This document shows positions 1 through 9,700 of a stretch of 64,000 bases of DNA, piece after piece; positions within the stretch are counted from its first letter, which is position 1; each line of letters opens with the position of its first letter. The translations under genes and the position numbers were made by a program. Source of the stretch: Candidatus Helarchaeota archaeon (GTDB lineage: Archaea > Asgardarchaeota > Lokiarchaeia > Helarchaeales > RDOG01); NCBI GenBank assembly GCA_019058315.1, contig JAHPZH010000005.1, forward strand, positions 310,001 to 374,000, read 5' to 3'. Below the pieces are notes generated by a model. That model was given only the letters and a program-made list of their open reading frames with translations. It made no database searches and was not told the DNA's origin.

Positions 1-236
1 GAAACATCACCGTCCACATAGATTACTTTCGAATTAAGACCATTAAGTGATCGCGGTAGTTGAGCTGTAACTGATAGCGTTAGAAAAATCTGTCTAATTA
101 CAGATCTTTGCCCATATAAAAGATAAAGAGTTCTGGGCATAAATCCTCCATCAAGTAAGTCGTCTAATTCTGCATTTTCACTGGTCAATTTAGTTATGTT
201 TTTTTGTCGATTGTATTCGTGTGAAGCGGAGTTCAT
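1..236 (-). CDS. RecA/RadA-like ATPase paralogue, N-terminal part only, Walker A degenerate
   Basis: This gene runs off the left edge; 78 codons are visible. It starts at the ATG at 236, five bases downstream of a GAGGT ribosome binding site. Residues 24-31 (LDDLLDGG), 37-42 (LYLLYG) and about 59-76 (AQLPRSLNGL, then KVIYVDGD) follow the N-terminal core of RadA/RadB/KaiC-type ATPases, in which the partner of KVIYVD is normally KVVYIDTE. The P-loop, which should read like GPPGSGKT directly after LYG, is instead GQRSVIRQ, so neither the Gly-Lys-Thr nor the glycine turn is present. By family knowledge such proteins bind single-stranded DNA or assist recombinase loading. A non-ATPase accessory RadA paralogue is the best inference. 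The C-terminal half is unseen, so family assignment is moderate. Confidence 0.7.
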   Translation of the reverse strand, partial: MNSASHEYNRQKNITKLTSENAELDDLLDGGFMPRTLYLLYGQRSVIRQIFLTLSVTAQLPRSLNGLNSKVIYVDGDV

Positions 237-659
237 TTCATTACCTCAACAGCACATATTAACTTAAACTACAATATTTGAGTTAAAATTCCGACATTTC
301 GACAGCCTCGGGTAGGAATTTGCCAACATTCGATCAATTCCTCTAGAATTTTAACACCATAGAGAGATACCTTTTGGAAAATATTAATTGTAGGAGGGAG
401 ATCTGGAAAAGTGAAAGTATTGAATTTTTGTCGGGTTTTTAAGAGAAGTTAAAAAAAACGAAAATGAAATTTGAAATATTTTTTCATGATTTTCTAAGGT
501 AAAAATGGTTTTACTTGTACATTTATATTTCTAGAGTTGATTAATAAATGAATAAATTGAATTTAATATTATAATCAATAAAAAAGGTTTATATTTTACC
601 GATGAATTGAAAGATTATTAAATTATAACTCAATTGCATTAAAAATTGGATTTAAAAAA
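237..659. other. 423-base intergenic region
   Basis: This gap separates two divergent genes and must hold both promoters. On the minus strand a TTTAAGTTAA stretch about 30 bases upstream of the left-hand start could be a TATA box. On the plus strand an AT-rich run near 615-630 precedes the gene at 660, which has no clear ribosome binding site and may be leaderless. A strong purine-rich AGGAGGGAGAT near 393 has no credible open frame behind it, since the following GTG frame closes after 13 codons. No RNA gene was recognised. Confidence 0.4.
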
Positions 660-1373
660 ATGTCTTTAAATGGAATTGTTCCAGATTGGATAGGTTATAT
701 GCAAGCAATAATTTATTTTATTCTTGCAGTATATTTAATTTATTTAACCATGAATACTAAATTGACGCATGTAGATGAATTTAGAAAAAAGTTCGTGTTA
801 GCCATTCTCATTTTAATAGGCTCTGTTTCAATTTACGTGGTATGTCGAAATTTTTTTCATTTTTCAGAACAATTTTATGAAATTTTACTTGTAATTTTAT
901 TTATTGGGTTGTTTTGTTTCATTTTAGCAATGTTACTTAGTTATCGAACTTTAGTCGAATATGTATCAGATATAATCGAACTTGAATATAATAATAAGAA
1001 AGAGATTTCAAAGGCTTTATTAATTTCAGTGATAATAGATATGATTTTTTTTGTCACTATTTTAATTTCTAATATTGTCCAATATATTTGGATTGAATTA
1101 GTTATAGGACGAGTTATTTTTATAGGTTTTTTCTTTAGTGCTGTTTATACTTTCGAATTACATCTTAAAATGAAAAACGCAAATATTAACGTAATGATTT
1201 ACTTTGGATTTGGATTTTTAAGTTTCGGTTTTTTAGAATTCGTTTCATTATTTGTTAATTTAATAAAAACTGAGCTTGGATGGGCTTTAGTAAATTTTAT
1301 TGTAAGTTTTATGTTAGCTATTTTTATTATTGGATATTTAAGTTTCAAAAGACATATTTTGACTAATAAATAA
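660..1373 (+). CDS. Seven-helix integral membrane protein, unknown function
   Basis: I do not recognise this 237-residue protein. It has about seven hydrophobic segments (near residues 12-30, 44-62, 72-93, 119-139, 147-165, 179-199 and 208-230) separated by short charged loops, with no enzymatic motif and no signal peptide beyond the first helix. Its size and seven-helix plan resemble the paralogous pair at 57.4-58.9 kb, but I see no clear sequence match. The ATG follows an A-rich stretch without a ribosome binding site, consistent with a leaderless transcript. It stands alone, upstream of another unknown membrane protein in the same direction. Confidence 0.75.
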   Translation: MSLNGIVPDWIGYMQAIIYFILAVYLIYLTMNTKLTHVDEFRKKFVLAILILIGSVSIYVVCRNFFHFSEQFYEILLVILFIGLFCFILAMLLSYRTLVEYVSDIIELEYNNKKEISKALLISVIIDMIFFVTILISNIVQYIWIELVIGRVIFIGFFFSAVYTFELHLKMKNANINVMIYFGFGFLSFGFLEFVSLFVNLIKTELGWALVNFIVSFMLAIFIIGYLSFKRHILTNK

Positions 1374-1480
1374 TAACTCTATCATAAGATGGAAATAGCA
1401 ATTTGAAAGAGAAGAGACACTATTCATGGAAATACGCTTTCTAAATTCTATTATTACCTGATTAATTTTTATAAACTCAA

Positions 1481-2098
1481 ATGAAACTATATAGAAATTA
1501 TAAAAAAACTTTCAACATTATTATTCTTAAATTAGAAATATTAAGATGTGATGCTTTGTCTTTTTTAAATAAGTTGGATAATTGGCCTTCACCAAATAAG
1601 ATACGACTTATGGCGATTTTTGGTCTCATTTTGACTATTCTGGTTTATATACTTATGGGAATGGTCTTTATGCAAGCAGGATATTCTATGAACTTCTTTG
1701 CAAGTCAGTTATCATTCAATGGATTTTCAATGAAGTTGGAATATTTTCCAATGGTAATTTTTAACGGATTAGGAGCTTATAGAATTGGACAGATTCTGGA
1801 TTATCTATTTATGGTCGGCTATGGGACTTTGATATTCTCTTTAGCTTTGATTATTGGTAGGAAATACGAGTCTACTTCGATTTGGAGAAAATCAAGTTTC
1901 ATTATTGCAGTAGTAGGTATTATAACAGCAATTTTAGATGGGTTAGAAAATGCATTCATATTACTCACACTTACAAACCCATTAGGCTTTCCAGATTGGT
2001 GGACTGTTGCGCATTCATGTTTTGCATTAGTTAAATATATTTGCCTCTTCTCATCAATTATTTGGGCGATTTTAGCAGCAATTAAAATTAAAATTTAA
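1481..2098 (+). CDS. Four-helix membrane protein, unknown function
   Basis: This 205-residue protein is not recognised. A charged, probably cytoplasmic N-terminus of about 40 residues precedes hydrophobic segments near residues 43-66, 105-126, 137-163 and 176-203. A motif NPLGFPDWWTVAHSCFA lies in the last loop and would be the best handle for a family search. No catalytic signature is visible. It lies 50 bases upstream of hisA in the same direction and could be cotranscribed, but nothing in the sequence ties it to histidine synthesis. Confidence 0.72.
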   Translation: MKLYRNYKKTFNIIILKLEILRCDALSFLNKLDNWPSPNKIRLMAIFGLILTILVYILMGMVFMQAGYSMNFFASQLSFNGFSMKLEYFPMVIFNGLGAYRIGQILDYLFMVGYGTLIFSLALIIGRKYESTSIWRKSSFIIAVVGIITAILDGLENAFILLTLTNPLGFPDWWTVAHSCFALVKYICLFSSIIWAILAAIKIKI

Positions 2099-2147
2099 TT
2101 TTTTTATTTTATTCTATTCTATTTTTCTATAATGGAGAATTTAAAAT

Positions 2148-2864
2148 ATGTTAATTATTCCAGCTGTTGATATTCGTGAAGGTAAATGTGTAAGACTATA
2201 CAAAGGTATTGAAGATCAAATTACAAAATATTTTGACAGCCCCGTTGAAGCTGCACAATTTTGGGCAGATCAAGGTGCCCCTTTAATTCATATTATTGAT
2301 CTGGACTCTGCTCTAGGGTTAGGTGAAAATATAGCTAGCATTAAAAAAATAATAAATGAAGTTTCTGCGAAATTTGAAATCGGAGGAGGGATTCGATCCC
2401 TTGAAAAAGCTGAAAGGATCTTTTCGTGGGGTGCAGAGCGAATTATAGTAGGAACCAAAGCGATTAAAGAACCGAACTTTATTCCAAAACTGGAAAGGGC
2501 GATTGGAAAGGCCCACATTATGGTTGCATTAGATTATCGTAAGGATAAAGTTCTTGTAAATGGTTGGAAAACCTCCACTTCTTATAATGTCTTTGAATTT
2601 GCAAAAATAATGGAAGAAAAAGGTGCTGGTTGGATTCTTTTTTCATCCGCTGAAGCAGATGGCACTCTTACTGGACCCAATATAGAAGCTACTACTCAAA
2701 TGGTCCAATCAACCTCTTTACCCGTTATTGCTGCTGGGGGTATAAGCTCGATTAAAGATATTGAAGCACTCGAAAATACAAAAGTAGCGGGAATTGTTAC
2801 TGGGAAAGCAATCTATGAAGGAAAATTAGATTTAAAAGAAGCATTGAAAAGATTTCAAAAATAA
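2148..2864 (+). CDS. hisA: Phosphoribosylformimino-AICAR isomerase
   Basis: HisA converts ProFAR to PRFAR, the fourth step of histidine synthesis, in the cytoplasm. The 238-residue protein is a complete (beta-alpha)8 barrel of normal length. The N-terminal IIPAVDIREGKCVRL carries the catalytic Asp8, VALDYR near residue 127 provides the second catalytic Asp, and the phosphate-binding turns GGGIRS (about residue 80) and AAGGIS (near 197) are intact. GIVTGKAIYEGK is the usual C-terminal signature. An ATGGAGAATTT sequence upstream may serve as ribosome binding site. The histidine genes are scattered here: hisI lies 3 kb away and no other his gene is present. Confidence 0.95.
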   Translation: MLIIPAVDIREGKCVRLYKGIEDQITKYFDSPVEAAQFWADQGAPLIHIIDLDSALGLGENIASIKKIINEVSAKFEIGGGIRSLEKAERIFSWGAERIIVGTKAIKEPNFIPKLERAIGKAHIMVALDYRKDKVLVNGWKTSTSYNVFEFAKIMEEKGAGWILFSSAEADGTLTGPNIEATTQMVQSTSLPVIAAGGISSIKDIEALENTKVAGIVTGKAIYEGKLDLKEALKRFQK

Positions 2865-2887
2865 ATCTTTTAAAAATAAAAAATATA

Positions 2888-3598
2888 TTAACCCACATGT
2901 TGATGAGGAAGAGACCTCCAAATCCAAGATATGACTTCAGAAGGTGATCTTGTTTGAAATATGACCTTTCCTGGACCAGTTGCTTCAATTACTAACCCTT
3001 CCTTAGAAAATAATGTAGATTTTAAGCCTCCTACTTTTTTAATATCCCACTTTAAAGAACTTTCCATTGCTACTAAATGTGAATTGTCAATTCGTAATTT
3101 CTCTCCAGGTTCTAAATCTCGTTCCAAAAATCCGCCAAGTGCAGATACAAATAAATCACTATCTTCTTCTGCTTTTGTTAGTAGAAAAAACATTTTTTCT
3201 CCACCGAAAAGACCCTTTTTAAATCCTGAGAATTTTGTTCCAGTATCTAAAGTTGGAGAACTTGCGACAAATCCACCTGAGTAAACCATCCATTCTTCGC
3301 CGGCTTTTAGTTTTATATGCATTATATCACCAGGATACGGAGGGGCTAACCCTAATATTCCATCTCCAGTTTCTGCGGTGAATTCATTGATAAAAAAAGT
3401 CTCTCCCGCGAAAGTTCTTTTTACACTTGCCCAAAAACCCTTGGCGGCCTTTTTTGTATGTATTCCAATCGTTGTATCATGATATATCATGACTCCTGCT
3501 TCTGCATTTATGGTCTGACCTTCTTTAAGTAAAACATTCACTATAGAATAAGATGGGGCAAATAATATTTCGTATTTGTAATGAACTCCGTCTTGCAT
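2888..3598 (-). CDS. AIM24 family protein (TIGR00266 type)
   Basis: This 236-residue protein belongs to the AIM24 family of beta-rich proteins found in archaea, bacteria and mitochondria; the mitochondrial member supports inner-membrane organisation, but the prokaryotic role is unknown. Supporting features are the early INAEAGVMIYHD (near 30-41), the central FINEFTA stretch, PYPGDIMHIKL, WMVYSGGFVAS and FGGEKMFFLLT, and the FQTRSPSEVISWIW terminus, all in family order. It lacks a signal peptide and transmembrane helix. It is convergent with hisA, 23 bases away. Family assignment is secure, function is not. Confidence 0.88.
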   Translation of the reverse strand: MQDGVHYKYEILFAPSYSIVNVLLKEGQTINAEAGVMIYHDTTIGIHTKKAAKGFWASVKRTFAGETFFINEFTAETGDGILGLAPPYPGDIMHIKLKAGEEWMVYSGGFVASSPTLDTGTKFSGFKKGLFGGEKMFFLLTKAEEDSDLFVSALGGFLERDLEPGEKLRIDNSHLVAMESSLKWDIKKVGGLKSTLFSKEGLVIEATGPGKVIFQTRSPSEVISWIWRSLPHQHVG

Positions 3599-3767
3599 AT
3601 TTTTCTATCTCTTTAATCATTTATTTTGAATATTCAATAATATTCATCTATAAAATTATTAAGTGTTTACATAGCGGCATTTTCAAATAGGGATTGATTT
3701 AAAAGCCCTTACTATTGATTTTATATAGTTTTAAAACAAAGTCTAATTATATATCTGTTAATATTTA

Positions 3768-4988
3768 TCAATCAATTAAATGATTTTCTTCAACTTTAGA
3801 GATGAATGAAAAAACTACCGCTACAATTCCAATAATAATTAAGGTATAACTTAGTGACCAATCTACAAGCAGACCCACGAAAGGATTAAATATTGCACAA
3901 ACCATTTTTTCAAACATTGTTGCTGTGGAGATAACAGTTGCTCGTTTTTCAGAGGGAATATATTTGTTCATATAACTGATTAATAGAGGTCTTCGTGCTA
4001 AACCGAATCCACCAGCTAAAAATATAGCTAATAACACGAATGGAAGAAATGTAGTTAAGCCTCCAATAATGAACCCTATACCTGTTATAATGGAAGTGAG
4101 AAAGACTAATCTTTTTTTGGATCTGAAAATTTTTTCTAAACTTTCATAACTATTCATTATTGCAATTTCGATTATTAACAGAGCTACATTTATAAAACCA
4201 TAGTAAAAAATCTCAACATTTGCTTCTTTTAGCATTGGTTGCCAAAGCCAAATCATCCAATAGGAAACCGAAGCTAAAATAATCATATCAATTGCCAAAA
4301 TTTTTAGGATTTTATGTTCATGTAAATATCTCACTCCTTTTTTTAATATAGTAAAATAACTCATTGATTCTGAGTTTTCTTGTAAAGGTGGTTCTTTGAA
4401 CGTTAAACCTAAAAAAAATGCAAGACCAGTTGGAATAGAAACTAATAACATTGTTGCTCTTAGGTCAAAAATAACTGCGATTAAACTTCCAAATATAGCT
4501 CCAAGCATAATACCTACTAAATTGAAACTTTGCATCCTTCCCATGATTTTTTTAGATTTTTCTGTTTCATTAATCTCCTTTAAGCTATCATAGACAAATG
4601 CTTCGGTCGCACCAGAATATAAGCTCATTGATAATCCCCATAGAAATTCTCCTAACATGAAAATGAAAAAATTTGGAGTACTTCCATAAACGAGCGCCCC
4701 AGCAATATTAATTACACTAGCCAATAAAAGTGAATGCTTTCTTCCTAAAAAATCTGCCACAGTTCCTGTAGGAATTTCTAAAATAAAGAAACAGAAGAGA
4801 AACCAGCTCTGTAAAATCATTATTTGGAAGAAACTTAATCCACCCCAATCTGTGAAGAACGGGATTAATACAGGGGATACGAACATCATATTACGTAGCA
4901 TATTGAATAAGTATATTTTCCAAATATTCGCTTTGAAATTTTTAACCATATTTTTAACCGAATTAACTATTTTTTTAAATAGAAACAA
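3768..4988 (-). CDS. Major facilitator superfamily transporter
   Basis: A 406-residue membrane protein with about 11-12 hydrophobic helices. The loop between helices 2 and 3 carries GTVADFLGRKHSLL (from about residue 75), the canonical MFS signature of the DxxGRK type, and a related but weaker repeat appears in the second half (GLARRPLLISYMNKYIPSEKRA, around residue 330). MFS proteins move small solutes by proton or solute coupling. The substrate cannot be inferred here. The gene stands alone between AIM24 and the small GTPase. Confidence 0.88.
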   Translation of the reverse strand: MFLFKKIVNSVKNMVKNFKANIWKIYLFNMLRNMMFVSPVLIPFFTDWGGLSFFQIMILQSWFLFCFFILEIPTGTVADFLGRKHSLLLASVINIAGALVYGSTPNFFIFMLGEFLWGLSMSLYSGATEAFVYDSLKEINETEKSKKIMGRMQSFNLVGIMLGAIFGSLIAVIFDLRATMLLVSIPTGLAFFLGLTFKEPPLQENSESMSYFTILKKGVRYLHEHKILKILAIDMIILASVSYWMIWLWQPMLKEANVEIFYYGFINVALLIIEIAIMNSYESLEKIFRSKKRLVFLTSIITGIGFIIGGLTTFLPFVLLAIFLAGGFGLARRPLLISYMNKYIPSEKRATVISTATMFEKMVCAIFNPFVGLLVDWSLSYTLIIIGIVAVVFSFISKVEENHLID

Positions 4989-5095
4989 ATAAAATTTAAT
5001 AATTAGAATATAATTACTGATTTAGATAATTTAAAAGAAAGAGAACTTTTAGAGAGGATTATTAGAATTGATTTATCGAAGCTAAATAGCTTTTT

Positions 5096-5623
5096 TTACA
5101 TCAATGCACTATCTTGCTTTTTCCTATCCAAAACAGCTTGGGTTATCAAGCCAAAGACATAGCCTATATTTTGACCAGATTTTGCGCTGCATTCAATGTA
5201 GCTGTTAATATTATTATCTTTGGCAAAACCTTCCGCATCTTCTCTTGTAATTGAACGATTTGGTAAGTCTATTTTAGTCCCAACCAAAACAACAGGAATA
5301 GAATCAGTATTTTTCCTGATTAAACCGAGCCATTCTGGAAGATTATTAAATGAGTAAGGTTTTGTCAAATCAAATACTAGTAAAGCCCCAGATGCTCCGC
5401 GGCAATAACCAGGAAGAATAAATCTAAAACGATCTTCGCCTCCAAAATCCCATAACTGAAGCGTAACTTGTTCTTCACCCAGCATAACCTTCACAGCGCT
5501 GAAGTCTACGCCTATCGTCATTTTGGTTCCCTCAAGGAAGATTCCCTTAGTAAATCGCAGTGTCATTGCTGTTTTACCTACACCGCCTTCACCAGCAATT
5601 ACCAGCTTGAGGATATATGTCAT
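5096..5623 (-). CDS. Ras/Rab-like small GTPase
   Basis: A 175-residue single-domain small GTPase. G1 is GEGGVGKT (11-18), switch I supplies Thr36 in MTIGVDF, G3 is WDFGG (58-62), G4 is GTKID (115-119) and G5 is ECSAK (144-148). The size and order fit the eukaryote-like Ras superfamily, abundant in Asgard archaea. Two oddities: the residue equivalent to catalytic Gln61 is Glu63 (GGEDRF instead of AGQERF), and there is no C-terminal cysteine for prenylation, since it ends in DSALM. It is divergent from hisI and no GEF, GAP or longin gene is adjacent. The partner and membrane link are unknown. Confidence 0.93.
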   Translation of the reverse strand: MTYILKLVIAGEGGVGKTAMTLRFTKGIFLEGTKMTIGVDFSAVKVMLGEEQVTLQLWDFGGEDRFRFILPGYCRGASGALLVFDLTKPYSFNNLPEWLGLIRKNTDSIPVVLVGTKIDLPNRSITREDAEGFAKDNNINSYIECSAKSGQNIGYVFGLITQAVLDRKKQDSALM

Positions 5624-5869
5624 TTTTTAACTTCCCAGTCGAATATACATTAATTCTTTAGTTAACCAGATTTCATTATTTGATATTTCTATAATCAAAA
5701 TTAAACTTTATGATATTTTAATTTAAATTCATTAAAGTATAATATTTTCTTATTTTATGTTTCAAATTATTAATCTGATTATTAAACAATATATTAAATT
5801 TTATTTGTCAACATAATTTAAAATTTTATTGAATTGGTTATTAAAGATAGATTTTTGGGTGTGTGATTT

Positions 5870-6274
5870 TTGGAACGATTTAAAATTAGTGAAAAAGATG
5901 CAGAAGAAATAATTAAAACATTAAATTTTTCTAAATTAAATGGTCTAATCGCCGTTATAGCTCAAGATATTAAAACTAATGAAGTAGTAATGTCTGCATT
6001 TGCTAATGAAGAAGCAATTAAGATGACTTTAACAACCGGATATGCATATTATTGGAGTCGTTCCAGAAATACATTGTGGAAAAAAGGGGAGACTTCAGGT
6101 CACCTACAGATAGTAAAAGAAGTTTATCTTGACTGTGATCAAGATGCAATCTTATTAAAAATAAACCAAATAACAGCAGCCTGTCATACAGGCTATTTTA
6201 GTTGTTTTCACAAAAAAATTATTGATGGAAATGTTGAGATAATTGGTGAACAAATTTTTAAGCCAATTAAATAG
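5870..6274 (+). CDS. hisI: Phosphoribosyl-AMP cyclohydrolase
   Basis: HisI opens the purine ring of phosphoribosyl-AMP, the third step of histidine synthesis. The 134-residue, single-domain enzyme (not fused to HisE) has YYWSRSRNTLWKKGETSGH near residues 62-81 and the metal-binding set DCDQDA (about 92-97) plus ACHTGYFSCF (about 109-118), whose cysteines and aspartates bind Zn and Mg. It starts at TTG 5870, behind GGGTGTGTGA, a GGTG-type ribosome binding site used repeatedly in this window. It is convergent with the AhpD-like gene. Confidence 0.95.
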   Translation: MERFKISEKDAEEIIKTLNFSKLNGLIAVIAQDIKTNEVVMSAFANEEAIKMTLTTGYAYYWSRSRNTLWKKGETSGHLQIVKEVYLDCDQDAILLKINQITAACHTGYFSCFHKKIIDGNVEIIGEQIFKPIK

Positions 6275-6319
6275 GATGGATTTTCAATTAAAAGAAAAAT
6301 TGAGTTAAAAAATTTATTC

Positions 6320-6664
6320 TTATCCTTCGATATCATCTAGAAAATCTAATAGATGGTCACGTACAACAACAAATGAAGGTCCTCCACCAAACTCTATTCC
6401 TATAGCAGCAGCTTCTAATACTTCATCTCTTTTTGCTCCAGCTGAAATTGCATTATTTGCATGATTTGCCATACATGGGATACATTTAGTAGCTACTGCT
6501 GCTGCTACCGCCATTAACTCTTTTAATTTCCGGTCTAAAGCTCCAGGTTTATAGTAATATTTGATTAATTCATTAAATCCCTTGTATAGATCTGGTGCTT
6601 CCTTCTCTAATCGCTCTCTATTAGCTTTTCTCTTTTTCAAAATGTCTTTAGCCTTATATTCCAT
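6320..6664 (-). CDS. Carboxymuconolactone decarboxylase / AhpD-like protein
   Basis: This 114-residue all-helical protein belongs to the CMD/AhpD superfamily. The redox signature KCIPCMANHAN is present with Cys61, Cys64 and His68, the arrangement used by AhpD-type peroxidase reductants rather than by true decarboxylases. Hence a thiol-based antioxidant or disulfide role is likely. EFGGGPSFVVVRDHL follows near residue 93. An AGAGGTGT ribosome binding site precedes the ATG. No peroxiredoxin gene is nearby, so its partner is unknown. Confidence 0.85.
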   Translation of the reverse strand: MEYKAKDILKKRKANRERLEKEAPDLYKGFNELIKYYYKPGALDRKLKELMAVAAAVATKCIPCMANHANNAISAGAKRDEVLEAAAIGIEFGGGPSFVVVRDHLLDFLDDIEG

Positions 6665-6760
6665 TATTACACCTCTTTTTTTTAATACTTTAAGAGAAAA
6701 TTATTAAAATAAAAAAATAACAACAAACACCTTTATCAATTATATGAAAAATAATTTTTA

Positions 6761-9700
6761 ATGAAGAAAATGAGGAAAAAAGTAAAAAGATTGGATTGGG
6801 AAAACTCTGAATTTATCAGTTGGAATAAAGAACCTGCCCACGCAACACTCTTACCATATCAAGACATTAAATCTGCCCTCGGCGGATCACGAGAACAATC
6901 ACAATATTATAAGTCTTTAAATGGTAATTGGAAATTTAATTGGGTGAAAAAACCATCCGATCGACCAGTCTATTTTTATAAACCAGAATTTGATTCCAGT
7001 GATTGGGATGAAATACCTGTTCCTAGTAATTGGCAATTACATGGATATGGAATTCCCATCTATACGAACGTAAAATATCCTTATAGTGTAAAAACGACCA
7101 AGATACCAAATATTGATCATAATTATAATCCTGTTGGGTCATATAGAACCGAATTTTTCCTACCTGAGGATTGGGAAGGAAGGGAGATTTTTATTCATTT
7201 TGATGGAGTCAAATCCGCATTTTATATTTGGATTAATGGTGAAAAAGTAGGATATAGTCAGGGAAGCATGACACCAGCTGAATTTAATATTACAAAATAT
7301 TCAAAGTCAGGGAATAATTTTATTGCAGTTGAAGTTTATCGCTGGTCTGATGGAAGTTATTTAGAAGATCAAGACATGTGGAGATTTAGTGGAATTTATC
7401 GAGATGTTTATTTATTTTCAACCCCTAAAGTACACCTCCGTGACTTTTTTATTAGGTGTGAATTGGATGAGTTATATAAGGATGCAAAATTAAAAATAAG
7501 AGCAAAAATCCGGAATTACGGAGAAAATATGATTAAAAATCATAAAATAGAAGTGATATTGTTAGATTCCGAGAAAGAGATTATCGGAAATAACCCACTC
7601 AATAGCGGGAAGTTTGATTTAAATACAGATACTGAAATTGTTTTGGAATTGGATTCTGATGTTGAGGATCCGAAGAAATGGTCAGCTGAGTTGCCTTATC
7701 TTTATGAAATATTATTAATATTAAAAAATTCTGATGATCAAATTATTGAAATTGAACGCTATTATTTCGGCTTCCGAGTTGTGGAAATTAAACGACGTCA
7801 GATTTTAATAAATGGTAAATCTATAATTTTCAAAGGAGTAAATAGGCATGAACATGATCCTGACCATGGGAGAGCTATTTCATTAGATCGAATGATTCAG
7901 GATATTAAAATTTTAAAGCAAAATAATATTAACGCTGTACGTACCAGTCATTATCCAAATGATCCAAAGTTCTATGATTTGTGCGATAAATTTGGAATTT
8001 ATGTCCTTGATGAATGCAATTTAGAAACTCATGGGTTACGTAATAAAATACCAAAAAATAAATCCAAATGGACCAAAGCTGTAGTTGATAGGATGGTTCG
8101 CATGGTGGAACGTGATAAAAATCATCCTTGCATATTCATGTGGTCCTTGGGTAATGAAGCTGGAAATGGTAAAAATTTCATTAAGATGAAGGAAGCAGCT
8201 ATAAAAATAGACCCAACCCGTAAGTTCCATTATGAGGGAGATTATGAATTAAAAGAATCCGATGTATTCAGCACCATGTATTCTACCCCTAAACAACTGG
8301 AAAAATCGGGTCAGTTTAAATGGGTTATAACTGGGATGTGGAAGCCTGTAAGACCAGGAAAATACAAGGATAAACCACGTATACTTTGCGAATATGCTCA
8401 TGCGATGGGAAACAGCCTTGGAGGGCTTCAGAAATTTATGGATGTCTTTGAAAGATATCCAAATTGCGTCGGTGGATTTATTTGGGATTATATTGATCAA
8501 GGATTGAGAAAAAGGTCAGAAGATGGAAAGGAGTTCTGGGCTTATGGTGGAGATTTTGGAGATAAACCCAATGATCGGAATTTTTGTATTAATGGAATTT
8601 TGATGCCAGACCGAAAACCTAATCCGGCTTTATTTGAAGTGAAAAAAGTATATCAAAATATAAAAGTGCTTCCACTCGAGTTGAAAAAAGGTAATTTTCG
8701 AATTCAGAATAAATATAATTTCATAAAACTTGATAATTTTGACACATCATGGGAATTAACAGCTAATGGAAAGATAATTCAACAAGGAAAATTACCTAGT
8801 TTGGCAGTAGAACCAGAAATGAAACAAGAAATTACAATTCCATTTGAAGAACCTAAGGCGAAACCTAATACAGAATATCATTTAAAAATTAATTTTTCAT
8901 TAACAGAAGATACATTATGGGCAAAAAAAGGGTATAATATAGCATGGGATCAATTTAAAATTCCGTTTGATATACCAAAAACTCAAAAAGAAGATATTTT
9001 ATTACCAAGCATTAAAGTTGACGAATCAACATATAAAATTATTATTACGGGAGCTAATTTTGAAATAACGATCGACAAACATATTGGTGCTATTAAATCA
9101 TATATTTTTGAAGGAAAAGAATTAATCTCAAGCCCCTTAATTCCGAATTTTTGGAGAGCACCAATAGATAACGATATAGGTATAGCTTTTTATTATCCTT
9201 TCTTTTGGCGATTTAAGAAAAAATGGAAAAAAGCAAATATAAAACGAAAAGTAATCAGTGTAGAAACTAACCTTATAGACTCAAATTTACTCCATATAAT
9301 CATTAAATCCAAGGTACCATATGGGAACTCTAAATATATAAGTAATTATGAAATCTTTGGCAATGGAGATGTAATAATTACGAATAAATTTAAACCTAAG
9401 AAAGATATGATTCGCTTCGGTATGCAAATGGCTATGCATGAACAATATAATAATGTTACTTGGTTCGGTCGAGGTCCACATGAAAATCATTTGGATCGTA
9501 AAACCGGAGCAGCGGTGGGAATTTATTCATATAAAGTAGATGAATTAATTCATAATTATATTCGGCCACAAGAGAATGCTAATAGAACTGATGTACGGTG
9601 GGTGTCATTTCTAAATAAAGAGGGGTTTGGATTAATGGTTACAGGTATTGGAGAATCTTTACTTAATTTCAGTGCGTGGCCTTATACGATGAGAGATCTA

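Noticed and set aside
5079..5096. AAGCTA-AA-TAGCTT hairpin with T-run near the GTPase gene
   Set aside because: The T-run follows the hairpin on the plus strand, where no gene ends. On the minus strand no T-run follows, so I do not call it a terminator.
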